A stretch of DNA of 40,940 nucleotides from Chloroflexota bacterium (GTDB lineage: Bacteria; Chloroflexota; UBA6077; SHYK01): positions 1-40,940 of the forward strand of contig JACQOR010000008.1 of assembly GCA_016202435.1 (NCBI GenBank), written 5' to 3'. Below the pieces are notes generated by a model that saw only the letters and a list, made by a program, of their open reading frames with translations, was not told the origin of the DNA and did not search any database. Shown here one piece after another: positions 6,597 to 15,347 of this stretch. Position numbers and translations under genes: made by a program. Every line of letters begins with the position of its first letter. The first letter of the stretch is position 1.

Positions 6597-7744
6597 TCAC
6601 TCGGCGCTCTCCACCACCACCGGTTCGGCCCGATATTCGTCGAATCGTCGCGCCGCTTCGGCCTGAATTCCGGGCAGCACGTGCGAGTACGCATCCAGCG
6701 TGAAGGCCACCGTAGAGTGCCCTAGCCGCTCGCTCACGATCTTCGCGTGCACCCCCTGCTCCAGCATAGCGTCGCGTGTGTATGCCGCAGATCGTGGAAT
6801 CGCACGGAGGGGAGCTCCGCAGCCAGCAGGGCCTTGTGAAAGCGGCGACTGAGCGCCGGCGGATCCACCGGCCCGCCCGTCAGGTTCGTGAACACCAACC
6901 CGCGATCCTGCCAGATCGGGCCCAGCCGCAGCCGTTCCTCCAGCTGCGCCGTGCGATGCTGCCGCAGCACCCCCACGGCCGACGGTGGCACCTCCACCTG
7001 CCGCCGCCCCTTCACCGTCTTCGGCGCTCCTTGCACGAATCCCTGCCCGGGCAGCCGCTGCAGCGTGTGGCGGATCTCCAGCATCCCGCGCTCCAGGTCC
7101 ACGTCATCCCACTCCAGCCCGATCAGCTCAGCGCGCCGCAGGCCCGTATACGCGGCGATGTAGAAGAGCGCGTGGTAGGAGTCCTCGGCAGCCGCTTGAA
7201 GCAGCCCACGGACCTGCTGCGCGCTCAGCGCGTGCATCTCCTTGCGTTCCACGGCCGGCGGCTTTGCAGCCTTCATGTCCGCCACGTTGGTTGCGATGTA
7301 CCTGAGCTCCACAGCCAGCTTGAGCGCTGCGCGCAATAGCCGGTGCTGATACGTAATTGACCGTGCCGAGAGCCCCTCGCGCATGGCTTTGGCGTAGTGC
7401 TGCTTGATGTGGAGCGCGGTCAGCTTCGTCAGCAACGTCGCCCCCAGCCCGGGGATCAGATGGCCCCTGATCTGGTTCCGGTAGGAGGCAAACGTCGAAG
7501 GCCGCACCTGAACGCGCGCATGATCCTCGAGCCACCGATCGAGAAATTCGCCCATGGTGATCTTCGTGGGCTCCAGCGCCGTCCCGCGTTGACGGTCCGC
7601 CAGGTAGGTCGAAAGCGCGTCTTCCGCCTCTACTTTGGTCCGATACCCGCCGTGCCATTCGCGCTTGCGTATCTGCCCAGCCTGTTGCGGCGCGTCCACG
7701 ATGAAGCTCCAGGTCTTGCCGCGCTTGAGTACGCTGCCCCTCAT
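6597..7744 (-). pseudogene. int: Tyrosine recombinase (phage-type integrase), frameshifted
   Basis: Starts at ATG7744 with GGGAG six bases upstream. An AP2/SAM-like N-terminal arm-binding region (MRGSVLKRGKTWSF..., then KITMGEFLDRWLEDHA) is followed by the catalytic domain, with Arg in TGLRRAELIGLEW and HDLRHTHATL. One base is missing at about 6767-6768. The original frame runs to a stop at 6734, while the adjacent frame continues MLEQGVHAKIVSERLGHS and LDAYSHVLPG with the catalytic Tyr, ending at 6597. Restored length is 382 residues, normal for the family. The break separates the Tyr nucleophile from the rest, so the enzyme is inactive unless the base loss is a sequencing error or is bypassed. 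Confidence 0.85.
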
Positions 7745-7843
7745 TCGAATCTCCCTTCTCGAAAAACTAAGCCAATGCAACCCCGAAACGAGCACGCGCG
7801 CCGCCCAGAACCGGTGGCACTTCCACCGCGTGATAGGCGCCCA

Positions 7844-8386
7844 TCACTCAGAGCTTTCCTGCGCCGGGCCGATGGTGATCGTCGGCGCCAGCGCCGTGAT
7901 CGTTTTTCCCCTGAACCGTTTCCCTCGCGCAGCCGTCGCACACGGCGAGTTCTCGCGCTCCCCTGGTTCACCCGCGGGCCGACGGCAATAGCGCTGCCGC
8001 CCGTCGTAGACAAAGAAGTAGTGCTTACACCATTGGCACTGGCGCACCGGTCGGCGCGCCCGCAGTTCCTCCTGAAACCACCACCGGATCACCTGTAGCA
8101 ATGGATACGTCTCTCGGTTGATCACGAACTCGCCGTCGACCGCTTCCACCCAACGGTTCACCACCACGCCATCCATGGGGTCGAAGTCCCAGCGATCCTC
8201 ACCCAACGCGGCGGTCACACCGCCCTGCGCGGCTCCCAGCCCCGGCCCCTCAATCGGCGCGTTGAGCACGTCCGCCACCACCAGCTGGGCCACGCCCCAG
8301 GGCGTCGCTGACCCCAGCGGCACGCAGCATTCGCCCCAGGCGGGTGAGCGTCGCTCTCGCCCGGTTGCCGGCGGCCGTTTGTACAT
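7844..8386 (-). CDS. Zinc-ribbon protein of unknown function
   Basis: From ATG8386 this gives 180 residues. The frame is open further upstream only because it overlaps the decayed portal gene. The C-terminal 60 residues contain a probable treble-clef or zinc-ribbon site, CQWCKHYFF, then QRYC, then a fourth Cys in SPCATAARGKRFRGK. This resembles the HNH/CGNR-like fingers found in small DNA-binding proteins, but the CGNR sequence itself is absent. The N-terminal half is unrecognised. It sits between the integrase and the portal remnant and reads in the same direction. It may be a fragment of a longer protein, since the true start is uncertain. Confidence 0.45.
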   Translation of the reverse strand: MYKRPPATGRERRSPAWGECCVPLGSATPWGVAQLVVADVLNAPIEGPGLGAAQGGVTAALGEDRWDFDPMDGVVVNRWVEAVDGEFVINRETYPLLQVIRWWFQEELRARRPVRQCQWCKHYFFVYDGRQRYCRRPAGEPGERENSPCATAARGKRFRGKTITALAPTITIGPAQESSE

Positions 8387-8389
8387 CCC

Positions 8390-9210
8390 GTGGGCACCTT
8401 CCCGGAATATGCGGGCACGTCCCACACCGTCCCCGGCCCCACCGCCAGATCGGTGTGATCGCGGACGCCCTTGAACACCACCGGCGGGTCCGCGTGGTAG
8501 CGAATCGAGTCCGCCTGGTCCGAGAGTCGTTCCTCGAACTCCCGGTTCAGGGGGATCACGTCCTCCAGCTCCGAGAGCCCGAACGCCGCCCCCGGCCGGT
8601 GCCAGATTCGCCACGTGCACGTAGGGAATGAAGCCGTAAGGATTCACCCCCGAGAACACCGTCGCCGTCCCCACCTCGACCCGCAGCGAGTCCGCCGTCC
8701 ACGTCTCCAGTAACTCCGCCGGTCGCCCCAGCGTCAGCCCATACCGCTCCCGCGCCTCATCCGGCGAGATGGAGGAGAGCACCGCCACCTCGCGCAAGGT
8801 CGTCGGGTCATCCGACCGAAACGTAGGGAAGAACCGTGAAGGGTCGATGCTCATGACCCGTACCCGCCCATCGCTCACGATGGTCTTCAGCACCGCGTCG
8901 CCCAGCACGCTCGCATTCGTGCCCGCCTGGAGCAAAACCCGCGAAAACGCCGTCCCATCCAGGATCGCCGCCAAAGCCGTCTCTAGCGGCCCGCGCTGAC
9001 TCCCCGCCGAAGTCTCCGGCCCCTGAAACAGCACGCCGCGAGCAAATGTGTAAGCCACGTGCTTGTCCACGATCGCCCGGGCGTAGTTCGCCACCAGGTT
9101 GGAGTGCCCCCGCCGGGCGGCAGGGAAGTGAATCCCCGCATAAAAGTCCCGCAGCTCCGCGTAATGCGCGCGCCGCGCCCCATGCAGGCTAAGAAGCCGC
9201 TGGGACGGGC
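8390..9210 (-). pseudogene. Phage portal protein remnant
   Basis: The minus strand reads YAELRDFYAGIHFP, then SNLVANYARAIVDKHVAYTFARGV, and on through GFIPYVHVANL in one frame. It then continues in another frame as FGLSELEDVIPLNREF and VVFKGVRDHTDLAVG to VWDVPA. This is the pattern of the N-terminal half of an SPP1-type portal protein, the dodecameric ring for DNA packaging. The frame change lies in a run of Gs near 8598-8605. No in-frame start codon is visible before the stop at about 9217, and the C-terminal half (normally ~200 further residues) is missing. The gene is therefore broken in at least two ways. Confidence 0.7.
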
Positions 9211-9246
9211 TAGCACCCTAGAGGATTCGCGGTGTTTGGAAGGGAA

Positions 9247-9296
9247 GCACCACCATAAATTATGCGCTCCAATGAGCGGCTATATATTTGTGGTGC
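9247..9296. repeat. Nested inverted repeat, possible operator or hairpin
   Basis: An outer arm GCACCAC (9247-9253) pairs with GTGGTGC (9290-9296). An inner arm CGCTC (9265-9269) pairs with GAGCG (9274-9278). The spacer is AT-rich compared with its surroundings. It lies in the otherwise gene-poor stretch 9211-9345 and could be an operator, a terminator or a small structured RNA. Confidence 0.35.
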
Positions 9297-9345
9297 GGTC
9301 AAAGTATAGCAAATGGGTCGGCCGGAGCGGGAGCTTTGTTGCGGT

Positions 9346-9603
9346 CTACGCGCGATAGAAGCGGTCAGTTCCCCGCTGGCACTTGCGTGCAGTGACCCGG
9401 TCCCAGGCCTGTTTCGCGTTGGTTGGTATTGAGCGGCACGCCCCTTGGGAAGGCGAGTTGGTGCAGCCCTGGAGGAACTTGCTTGCGGCTGCGCACGCGG
9501 ACAGTTCGAGCATTTCGGCCAGCGCCTGGTCGCAGCGGCGGATCTCCCGCCCGCCGCGCATATTCTCAACGAGCGAACAGCACGGCCTCAGTGCGCGTGA
9601 CAC
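9346..9603 (-). CDS. Cysteine-containing hypothetical protein
   Basis: This frame encodes up to 85 residues. The more coherent part begins at the internal ATG near residue 15 (MRGGREIRRCDQALAEM...) and has five Cys in the remaining 71 residues (IRRC, SACAA, QGCTNS, GACRS, RKCQRG). Composition is balanced, unlike the neighbouring shadow frames. No family is recognised. It reads in the same direction as terL and the portal remnant and lies where small head or packaging genes often sit, but no function can be given. It may be spurious. Confidence 0.3.
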   Translation of the reverse strand: MSRALRPCCSLVENMRGGREIRRCDQALAEMLELSACAAASKFLQGCTNSPSQGACRSIPTNAKQAWDRVTARKCQRGTDRFYRA

Positions 9604-9659
9604 GCTCCGCTCCGAGCAGGTCTGCGATAATGTCGGCGCGAGAGAGGAGGGCTCCAGGA

Positions 9660-10019
9660 ATGGCTACTGCGGAAGCGAAAAACTTTGAACGGTCCGATGA
9701 GACCCGACCCTTTGTCGGACACGGCAAGATGGACATAGTCCAGCTGACTGATGGTACTGTGGGAAAGGGCGTGTTCGAGCCGGGATGGCGATGGTCCCAG
9801 GACGTCAAGCCGCTTGCGAAGACAGACAGTTGCCAGGCTCGCCACCTCGGCTATGTGCTGAGTGGCCGGATGCGGGTACGCATGGATGATGGCAGCGAGG
9901 TTGAGGTCGGTCCCGGGGATGTGGTCAAGATCGATCCGGGCCACGATGCCTGGACCGTTGGTGACGAGGTTTGCGTCATGGTCGACTTTGCAGGCGCGGC
10001 ACACTACGCCCAGAAGTAG
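9660..10019 (+). CDS. Cupin-domain protein
   Basis: The protein has 119 residues from ATG9660, which has AGGAGG nine bases upstream. It is a single small-barrel cupin: the RHLGYVLSGRMRVRMDDG strand pair and EVEVGPGDVVKIDPGHDAW match the two conserved cupin motifs, with His residues at the usual metal-binding places in motif 1 (ARHLGYV) and motif 2 (PGHDAW). Such stand-alone cupins bind small ligands or metals, or act as isomerases or dioxygenases; the substrate is unknown. It is transcribed opposite to its phage-type neighbours and lies between the portal remnant and terL. This makes it a likely cargo gene carried with its own promoter. Confidence 0.75.
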   Translation: MATAEAKNFERSDETRPFVGHGKMDIVQLTDGTVGKGVFEPGWRWSQDVKPLAKTDSCQARHLGYVLSGRMRVRMDDGSEVEVGPGDVVKIDPGHDAWTVGDEVCVMVDFAGAAHYAQK

Positions 10020-10087
10020 GTCGTAATCGCCTGTTGGCATCCTGAAGCCGAGTTGCCCGCTAACGGCCTTGACAACCGGAACAGTGC

Positions 10088-11536
10088 TCACCGTCCCGTA
10101 CCAACTCGCCCCATCGCCCGCCGTGGCACGCTCCGCAGTGCCGCCTCCACCGCCAATCCTGCCAAAACCAACAAGTCATCGTGCCCATCCCGCGGGTCCA
10201 CATACCAGCTCAGCCGCTGGTTCACATGGAACGCTGACCGCGCCAGCCGCGCCTGCTTCCAGAACTCCGCGCTCTCCGGCGAGCCATCCTCGCCGTACGT
10301 CTTCAATCGGCCCGAGTTAACCGCCGCCAGCAGCTGATACCCCAGGTCGCTCTTGCTCACCGTCGAGAAGGTGAACGGCTGCACCACATCAGCCCCGAGC
10401 GCCCCGACCAGGAAGCTGGCGATTCCCGCCCCCACCCCCGTCGCGTCGACCGTCACCGCCTGGCAGCCCCACACGTTCTTGAGGACGTCCACGAGCTGCG
10501 GAAACAGCTCCCGATGCTTGCGGCCCGTCCACCAATAGTGCTCGACAATCTCGACCCGTGGCTCTTGCACCCGCAGCTCCTCCGTCCACCGCACCCGCGC
10601 AATCGTGACCGCGGTCGAGTCCCGCCGCGGCTCCAACGCCCGCAGCGCCGCGTCCTCGGCCTCCTCGTCCTCACCGGCAACGTCGATGCCCGCGACATAA
10701 AGTTCGCCGCGCTCGGGGCCACGCTGCCGCGCATGCTCGCCGCGTAGTTGCAGCATTTGCGTCTCGGAAAGGAACCGCCCGCCCGCCGAGATCGGCTCCA
10801 GCCCGTATTGCGTCCGCACGATCGGGTGCTCGGCGCCCATCCGCGCGATCTCCGACTCCACGAACTCCCGGTAAGCGGGCACATACGCGGCCACCGTCGT
10901 CCACGGGTACACAAAATTCCGTTTGATCCCGGTCTGCGCCTCCAGCCGCGCGTTCTCCTGCCGCACGTGCTCGAGCAGGGTGTCGCCCGTCCAGGCGGTC
11001 CCGTACAGCACCGTCGTCGCGTTGGTAGAGGACGCCATCGGCCTGAAGTCCTTGAGGTATTTGTACTCGTCGACGTCCTGTGCCTCGTCGATCTCCAGCA
11101 GCACGCTCGCCGTGCCGCCCACAACGTTGGCGTTGTCGCCCGCCGAGAAGAAGTAGGCCCGCGCTCGCCCGACCGCGACCATGTAGCCCTGGCTCGGAGC
11201 CCAGCGGCCTCCGGTGATCGGGTTTTCGAGGATCTTTTGCAGGCGCAGCATCGAGTTGACGATCTGCGGCCGGAACGTCGGCGCCCCCTTCACGATGGCC
11301 CCGCCTCGCCGCTGGAAGAGGGTCAGTAGGTAAGCTTCGAGCTGGGCGCTGAGCTCGTTCTTCCCGGCCTGGCGGCTCATCATCACAGTGAACGTGAGCC
11401 CCCGATCGTTGAGCACCGAGTCGATGATCGCCCGCGCCGGTTCCAGCTGATACGGCCGCAGCGGCGTGCCCACCATGTGTCGGCTGAACAGCTCTACGTC
11501 AGCCAGTACGTCGTGCAGGGCCTGAGTTCGAGTCAT
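10088..11536 (-). CDS. terL: Phage terminase large subunit
   Basis: The protein has 482 residues and looks complete. It is the ATP-driven DNA-packaging motor with a headful or cos nuclease. ATPase motifs: an adenine-binding Q region (PLRPYQLEPAR), Walker A-like SRQAGKNE at residues 54-61, and Walker B VLLEIDEAQ at 145-153. The C-terminal RNase H-like nuclease supplies acidic residues in YVAGIDVAGED, VTVDATGVG and PRDGHDDLL. Its start ATG overlaps the tail of a terS-like frame. Unlike int and portal, this gene has an intact frame. Packaging function is possible if a portal and capsid are supplied by a helper phage. Confidence 0.93.
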   Translation of the reverse strand: MTRTQALHDVLADVELFSRHMVGTPLRPYQLEPARAIIDSVLNDRGLTFTVMMSRQAGKNELSAQLEAYLLTLFQRRGGAIVKGAPTFRPQIVNSMLRLQKILENPITGGRWAPSQGYMVAVGRARAYFFSAGDNANVVGGTASVLLEIDEAQDVDEYKYLKDFRPMASSTNATTVLYGTAWTGDTLLEHVRQENARLEAQTGIKRNFVYPWTTVAAYVPAYREFVESEIARMGAEHPIVRTQYGLEPISAGGRFLSETQMLQLRGEHARQRGPERGELYVAGIDVAGEDEEAEDAALRALEPRRDSTAVTIARVRWTEELRVQEPRVEIVEHYWWTGRKHRELFPQLVDVLKNVWGCQAVTVDATGVGAGIASFLVGALGADVVQPFTFSTVSKSDLGYQLLAAVNSGRLKTYGEDGSPESAEFWKQARLARSAFHVNQRLSWYVDPRDGHDDLLVLAGLAVEAALRSVPRRAMGRVGTGR

Positions 11537-11620
11537 CGCCCCATAGCTTAGCGTGCCGCGGAACCTCGGCGCTCATCTGTTCTAAACCGTCGGCCACCGC
11601 CTCCCGCCGCTGCGCCCGGT
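11499..11620 (-). pseudogene. TerS-like gene, 3' fragment (copy A)
   Basis: Directly upstream of terL, about 35 residues (EAVADGLEQMSAEVPRHAKL, then WGDD) match the C-terminal part of the complete copy at 13488-13802 (EALEQMSAEVRRHAKLWGDD). The frame runs through the terL start to a stop at 11499. The N-terminal half is replaced by unrelated sequence leading to the histidine-kinase gene. This is presumably the original terS position, truncated when cargo entered. Confidence 0.75.
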
Positions 11621-11835
11621 CAGGCTGTCGTCGACCACAGCCCTTCACCTGGGAATCCGTAACTCGGTCGGCGGCGCGGGGATCCACCGAGCGACGCCCG
11701 CCGGCAGCGCCCAGAACCTGGGGAATGCCCGCGTTGACGGCGGGTCACGGGAATGCTACCTTCCCCCGCGAGCCCTTGTCCGGCGCCTCTGCCGAGACGC
11801 AAGGCCCTCGGCCCTGCTACGGGGATCCCGGTGAT

Positions 11836-13419
11836 ATGACCCAGTTAGGCAGCGACGACCTTACCGCGGGCGAAAGCGGTCGGCGCCTCGCGCTCATGTT
11901 CAGCACGATGTTCGACATCCTGTACGTCCTGGATGTTGAGCCGGACGACTGCTACCGCTTCGCCCTTGTCAACGAGAATTTTTACGCGGCAACGGGCCTT
12001 AACCCCGAACAGGTCATCGCGCAGCGAGTCGAGGATGTGCTTCCGCCCACCGCCCACCCCCTGGTGCTGGGCAAGTATCGGGAAGCGATCGAGAATCGCC
12101 AGCTCATCCGCTGGGACGAAGAGTCGGTGTTCCCCGCCGGGCGGCGGTTCGGCGAGGTTACGGTCACTCCCTACTTCGACGCGCGCGGCGTCTGTACGCA
12201 GCTCTTTGGCGCGGTCCGCGACGTCACTGCGCGCAAGGAGGCAGAACAAGCCTTGCAGCGCAGTCAGGAGCAACTAACACAAGCTCAGAGGCTGGAGAGC
12301 ATCGGACTGCTAGCCGGCGGGGTCGCTCACGACTTCAACAATCTCCTTACGGCCATCATGGGTTTCTCCGACCTGATTTCGGAGGACCTGCCGCCCGACA
12401 GCCACTCGCGTCCCTACCTGAACGAGATCCGGGCCGCAGGGGAGAGGGCTGCAACCCTGACCCGGCAGTTACTGGCCTTCAGCCGTCGCCAACCACTCCA
12501 GCCGACGGTGCTTGATCTCAACTCTGTGGTCACGAATATCGAGCGGCTAATCAAGCGAGTGATCGGCGAGCACATCGACTTCGCTACGGTCCTCGACCAC
12601 AACCTGAGTTTGGTCGAGGCCGATCCCGGACAGATCGAGCAGGTCATCCTCAACCTCGTCATCAACGCCCGCGACGCTATGACCAAAGGAGGGAAGCTCA
12701 CCATTGAGACTGCAAACGCGGAACTGGATGAGAGCTACGTTAGTCAGCATGTGGGAGTGACCGTTGGGCCCTACGTCATGCTCGTGGTTAGCGACACCGG
12801 CACCGGCATGGACAAAGAAACGCAGGCTCGCATTTTCGAGCCTTTCTTCACTACCAAGGAGCCTGGGCGTGGGACTGGCCTCGGGCTCTCGACCGTGTAT
12901 GGAATCGTGAAGCAGAGCGGAGGGAACATTTGGGTCTACAGCGAGCCCATGCAAGGGACGACGTTCCGAATCTATCTGCCCCGGGTCGACCAGGCCGCAG
13001 CCCCCAGCGCGCCCTCGACGCCTGCGGCTTTGCCCCGCGGTCACGAGACCGTACTTATCGCTGAAGACGAGGCGTCAGTAAGGGCGCTGGCCGAAATCCT
13101 CCTTCAGACCGCCGGCTACACGGTGCTCGCGGCTGAGAATGGGTTAGCCGCTCTCGAGCTAGCCGGCCACCAGGCTGGGCCCATCCACCTTCTCCTGACG
13201 GACCTCGTAATGCCTGGGATGGGTGGCACCGAACTCGCCGAGCGCCTGGCCCAGCTGCACCCGGAGACACGAGTAGTCTTCATGTCAGGTTTCTCCCCGG
13301 ACGTAGAGATCGGCCAGCGCGCCCTCCCTAGCGGCATGGCCTTTCTCCCGAAGCCATTCACTTTCAGCGCGCTCGCCAGCAAAGTTCGAGAGGTGCTGGA
13401 CAAGGCGCCGGCCAGATAA
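11836..13419 (+). CDS. Hybrid histidine kinase (PAS-HisKA-HATPase-receiver)
   Basis: The protein has 527 residues from ATG11836; an upstream in-frame ATG at 11725 would add an unlikely Pro/Gly-rich leader. Domain order: a PAS/PAC sensor (about 15-145, with GRRFGEVTVTPYFDARG and VRDVTARKEAE), a coiled linker, a dimerisation domain with phospho-acceptor His165 in GGVAHDFNNLL, then a HATPase with Asn277 in LVINARDAM and the DTGTGM and GTGLGLSTVYGI boxes. A C-terminal receiver has Asp456 in LLLTDLVMPG and Lys in PKPF. No membrane segment is seen, so it is a cytoplasmic sensor. There is no output regulator nearby. It lies opposite to terL, between two terS fragments, as inserted cargo. Confidence 0.9.
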   Translation: MTQLGSDDLTAGESGRRLALMFSTMFDILYVLDVEPDDCYRFALVNENFYAATGLNPEQVIAQRVEDVLPPTAHPLVLGKYREAIENRQLIRWDEESVFPAGRRFGEVTVTPYFDARGVCTQLFGAVRDVTARKEAEQALQRSQEQLTQAQRLESIGLLAGGVAHDFNNLLTAIMGFSDLISEDLPPDSHSRPYLNEIRAAGERAATLTRQLLAFSRRQPLQPTVLDLNSVVTNIERLIKRVIGEHIDFATVLDHNLSLVEADPGQIEQVILNLVINARDAMTKGGKLTIETANAELDESYVSQHVGVTVGPYVMLVVSDTGTGMDKETQARIFEPFFTTKEPGRGTGLGLSTVYGIVKQSGGNIWVYSEPMQGTTFRIYLPRVDQAAAPSAPSTPAALPRGHETVLIAEDEASVRALAEILLQTAGYTVLAAENGLAALELAGHQAGPIHLLLTDLVMPGMGGTELAERLAQLHPETRVVFMSGFSPDVEIGQRALPSGMAFLPKPFTFSALASKVREVLDKAPAR

Positions 13420-13487
13420 CAGCCAGAGCAGGTCCCTACCCAAGCGTGGCATCAGCCGACGAAACCCGCACCTCGACCACCAACCCA

Positions 13488-13802
13488 TCATGGGGTCCCG
13501 TAGCTTTGCAACCTCAGCCAATACGTCGTGCAGCCTCGGTTCGCGTCATCGCCCCATAGCTTAGCGTGCCGCCGGACCTCAGCGCTCATCTGTTCTAGCG
13601 CCTCCGCCACCACCTCCAGCCGCTCCCCAGGCAGATCGCCTGCCCCCAGCAACCGTGCTCTCTCCGCGAGTGCCTTCCGAATCGCCGCCTCGCAAAACGC
13701 TGCCCGCTGTCCCGCCGGCACAACCGCGTCCAGCGCCGCGATCGTCTCGCTAGTCAATCCCAATCGGTAACCGCGAATCCCAGCGCCGTATCTGCGCGTC
13801 AT
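13488..13802 (-). CDS. TerS-like ribbon-helix-helix protein (copy B, full length)
   Basis: About 104 residues. The N-terminal YRLGLTSETIAALDAVVPAG, then RAAFCEAAIRKALAERA, has the beta-helix-helix layout of ribbon-helix-helix DNA-binding proteins. The second half (LEVVAEALEQMSAEVRRHAK) is a helical oligomerisation region. The position just upstream of terL in the original order, and the ATGA-type coupling, suggest a small terminase subunit or packaging regulator; that role is inferred. The ATG at 13802 overlaps the stop of the methyltransferase frame. Its last ~18 codons run over a copied terL 5' end and are probably not native. Fragments of the same gene lie at 11499-11620 and 14648-14773. 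Confidence 0.6.
   Translation of the reverse strand: MTRRYGAGIRGYRLGLTSETIAALDAVVPAGQRAAFCEAAIRKALAERARLLGAGDLPGERLEVVAEALEQMSAEVRRHAKLWGDDANRGCTTYWLRLQSYGTP
13502..13550 (-). repeat. Duplicated 5' end of terL
   Basis: The stretch around ATGACGCGAACCGAGG and GCACGACGTATTGGCTGA matches the first ~16 codons of terL at 11536 (ATGACTCGAACTCAGG and GCACGACGTACTGGCTGA) but ends abruptly after about 50 bp. It shows that copy B of terS once preceded a full terL here, and that the kinase gene was inserted between two homologous terS-terL junctions. Confidence 0.7.
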
Positions 13803-14585
13803 TGGCTCGGTCCTCGCGAGCGAAGCGCAATGGCAGCGTCTTCGCGCCGTGCCAGGCGACAGATAACCTCCCCCCCAGTCTCGCCCCCTTGCTGCAGAAC
13901 GACAAAACCGGCCTCCTCAAACTCCCTGCGGAGGGCATCGGGATGTAAGTGCCTTCTCTTCGTCAGGTAGGTGACGCCGCCGATCTGTACGGCCCCATCG
14001 ACCTGTGCGTAGTGATCTGCGGCCCCATCCAGTCGGCTATAGACAACACCCGTCGCAGCGTCGTACACATCGTCCTCATAGTCGCGTTCCGGGTCATACA
14101 TCGCTGTGGCAACTAAGTAATAGCCGCCTGGTCTGAGCCGACTCTTGACGGCGGCAAGCAGGCTGGCCCGGTCTTCGTCGGTTACCACGGATTGCAGGCA
14201 ATAGCTTGTCAACAACAAGGTCGTACTCGGGCTCAGTCGCCTGGCCGAGGGTACAGACGTCCGCCACCTCGAAGCGAATAACCAGTCCCCGCTCGTCAGC
14301 AAGATGCTTCGCGCGTGCAATGGCTCTTGGGATCAGATCCATGGCGTGCACGGTAAATCCCCGGGCGGCGAGCAGGCACGAAGCCGGCCCCGTGCCGCAG
14401 CCATATTCCAGCACGTTCGTTTTCGTGGGGCCCAAGGCCAGAACGCCGAGCGACCTTTCCAGAAATGCGCGGCCAGCGAAGTCCTCGAAAACGATGCGCC
14501 CGTGGAGTCCGTCCCAGGAGTTCTTTCCCTCGGCCTCAGCTCGTTGATATCCATAGTCGTGCTCTGGGTAGTAGTACTTATTCAC
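13799..14585 (-). pseudogene. Class I SAM-dependent methyltransferase, frameshifted
   Basis: The first part (from GTG14585) has the SAM-binding motif I NVLEYGCGTGPASCLLAARG, acidic residue HAMD, and motif II EYDLVVD. One surplus base at about 14207 then breaks the frame. The next frame resumes SYCLQSVVTDEDRASLLAAV, LRPGGYYLVATAMYD (motif III), and a C-terminal FEEAGFVVL. Restored length is 261 residues, normal for small-molecule methyltransferases. The substrate is unknown. The stop overlaps the terS copy B start (ATGA), and copy C of terS lies directly upstream, so it was inserted at terS. The frameshift may be a true inactivation or a sequencing error. Confidence 0.8.
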
Positions 14586-14647
14586 TACGAGATTGCCAGG
14601 AAGCCAGTCCTGGGCCCGCTGCTCATCAGCGTTCGACCGCGCGGCTT

Positions 14648-14773
14648 CACCATCGCAGCCTTACAGAGCGAAGCCCGGCGCCCGGCCGGCCAAACTGCAT
14701 CCAAGGCTGCTATCGTCTCGGCAGTCAGCCCAAGTCGATAACCCCGCACTCCGGCACCGTATCTTCGCGTCAT
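14648..14773 (-). pseudogene. TerS-like gene, 5' fragment (copy C)
   Basis: Starts MTRRYGAGVRGYRLGLTAET and continues with IAALDAVWPAGRRASLC, nearly the same as residues 1-40 of copy B. It then diverges at about residue 43 and stops at 14585. The helical second half is missing. The start ATG overlaps the stop of the HIT gene (ATGA), exactly as copy B overlaps the methyltransferase stop. Confidence 0.8.
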
Positions 14774-15279
14774 GTGGCTGGCCTCGGACTCCCGAGAGCA
14801 TCCCGTAACAGCTCCGCATAGGGCGCTCTTTCTGCGGGCAGGGCAAGACGCCGTTCCGCCCATTCAAAGTAACCGTCCTCCGCGTGCCGGGGCACCACGT
14901 GCAGGTGGTAGTGCCAGATTTCCTGGATCGGATAAGGGCCGTTGTTCTGCCTCGTCGAAATTCCCACACAACCGTAGCCACTCATCATCGCAGCGCCGAT
15001 TCTGCGCGCTAGATCGTGAATCCGCAGCACCGTCTCGATGGGAACGTCGAACATGTTCTCGAAATGCTCGGTGGGAATGACGATCGCGGCGCCCGGATTG
15101 TTCTCGAACCAATGGGACGAAATGAGCGCAGTCACCGCCTCGTCTCGGTAAACAACCTCAGACTGGCTGGTCGCAACGTCATCGGCTTCTATGCCTTGCG
15201 CGATGAGGCAAAATGGGCAACGGTAGCCCCTAGGTGCGAGGCGATAAGAGTCATTGAGCGCTTTGGGCCGCCCGGTCAA
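14770..15279 (-). CDS. HIT-family nucleotide hydrolase/transferase
   Basis: The protein has 169 residues. TTG15279 is preceded by GAGGAA six bases away. The histidine-triad motif IWHYHLHVVPRH carries the nucleophilic His. An N-terminal CPFC pair (residues 21-24) is typical of zinc-binding Fhit/HinT relatives. The middle (WFENNPGAAIVIPTEHFENM) matches the substrate-cradling strands. HIT proteins cleave phosphoanhydride or phosphoramidate bonds of nucleotides such as ApnA or AMP-lysine. It lies between the NUDIX gene and terS copy C on the same strand, overlapping copy C by four bases, so it is probably part of one transcript of cargo genes. Confidence 0.88.
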   Translation of the reverse strand: MTGRPKALNDSYRLAPRGYRCPFCLIAQGIEADDVATSQSEVVYRDEAVTALISSHWFENNPGAAIVIPTEHFENMFDVPIETVLRIHDLARRIGAAMMSGYGCVGISTRQNNGPYPIQEIWHYHLHVVPRHAEDGYFEWAERRLALPAERAPYAELLRDALGSPRPAT

Positions 15280-15347
15280 TCGATGTTCCTCAAGCGAAAG
15301 GCGTGCCTCGGTGACTTGCCCGCGAGGTGCGCGTATCCTAACGCGAC

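Noticed and set aside
7397-8098. Plus-strand ORF opposite the integrase and zinc protein
   Set aside because: Antisense shadow; composition and lack of motifs do not support a gene.
11725-11835. Longer start for the first hybrid kinase
   Set aside because: The extra 37 residues are Pro/Gly-rich and precede a better placed ATG at 11836.
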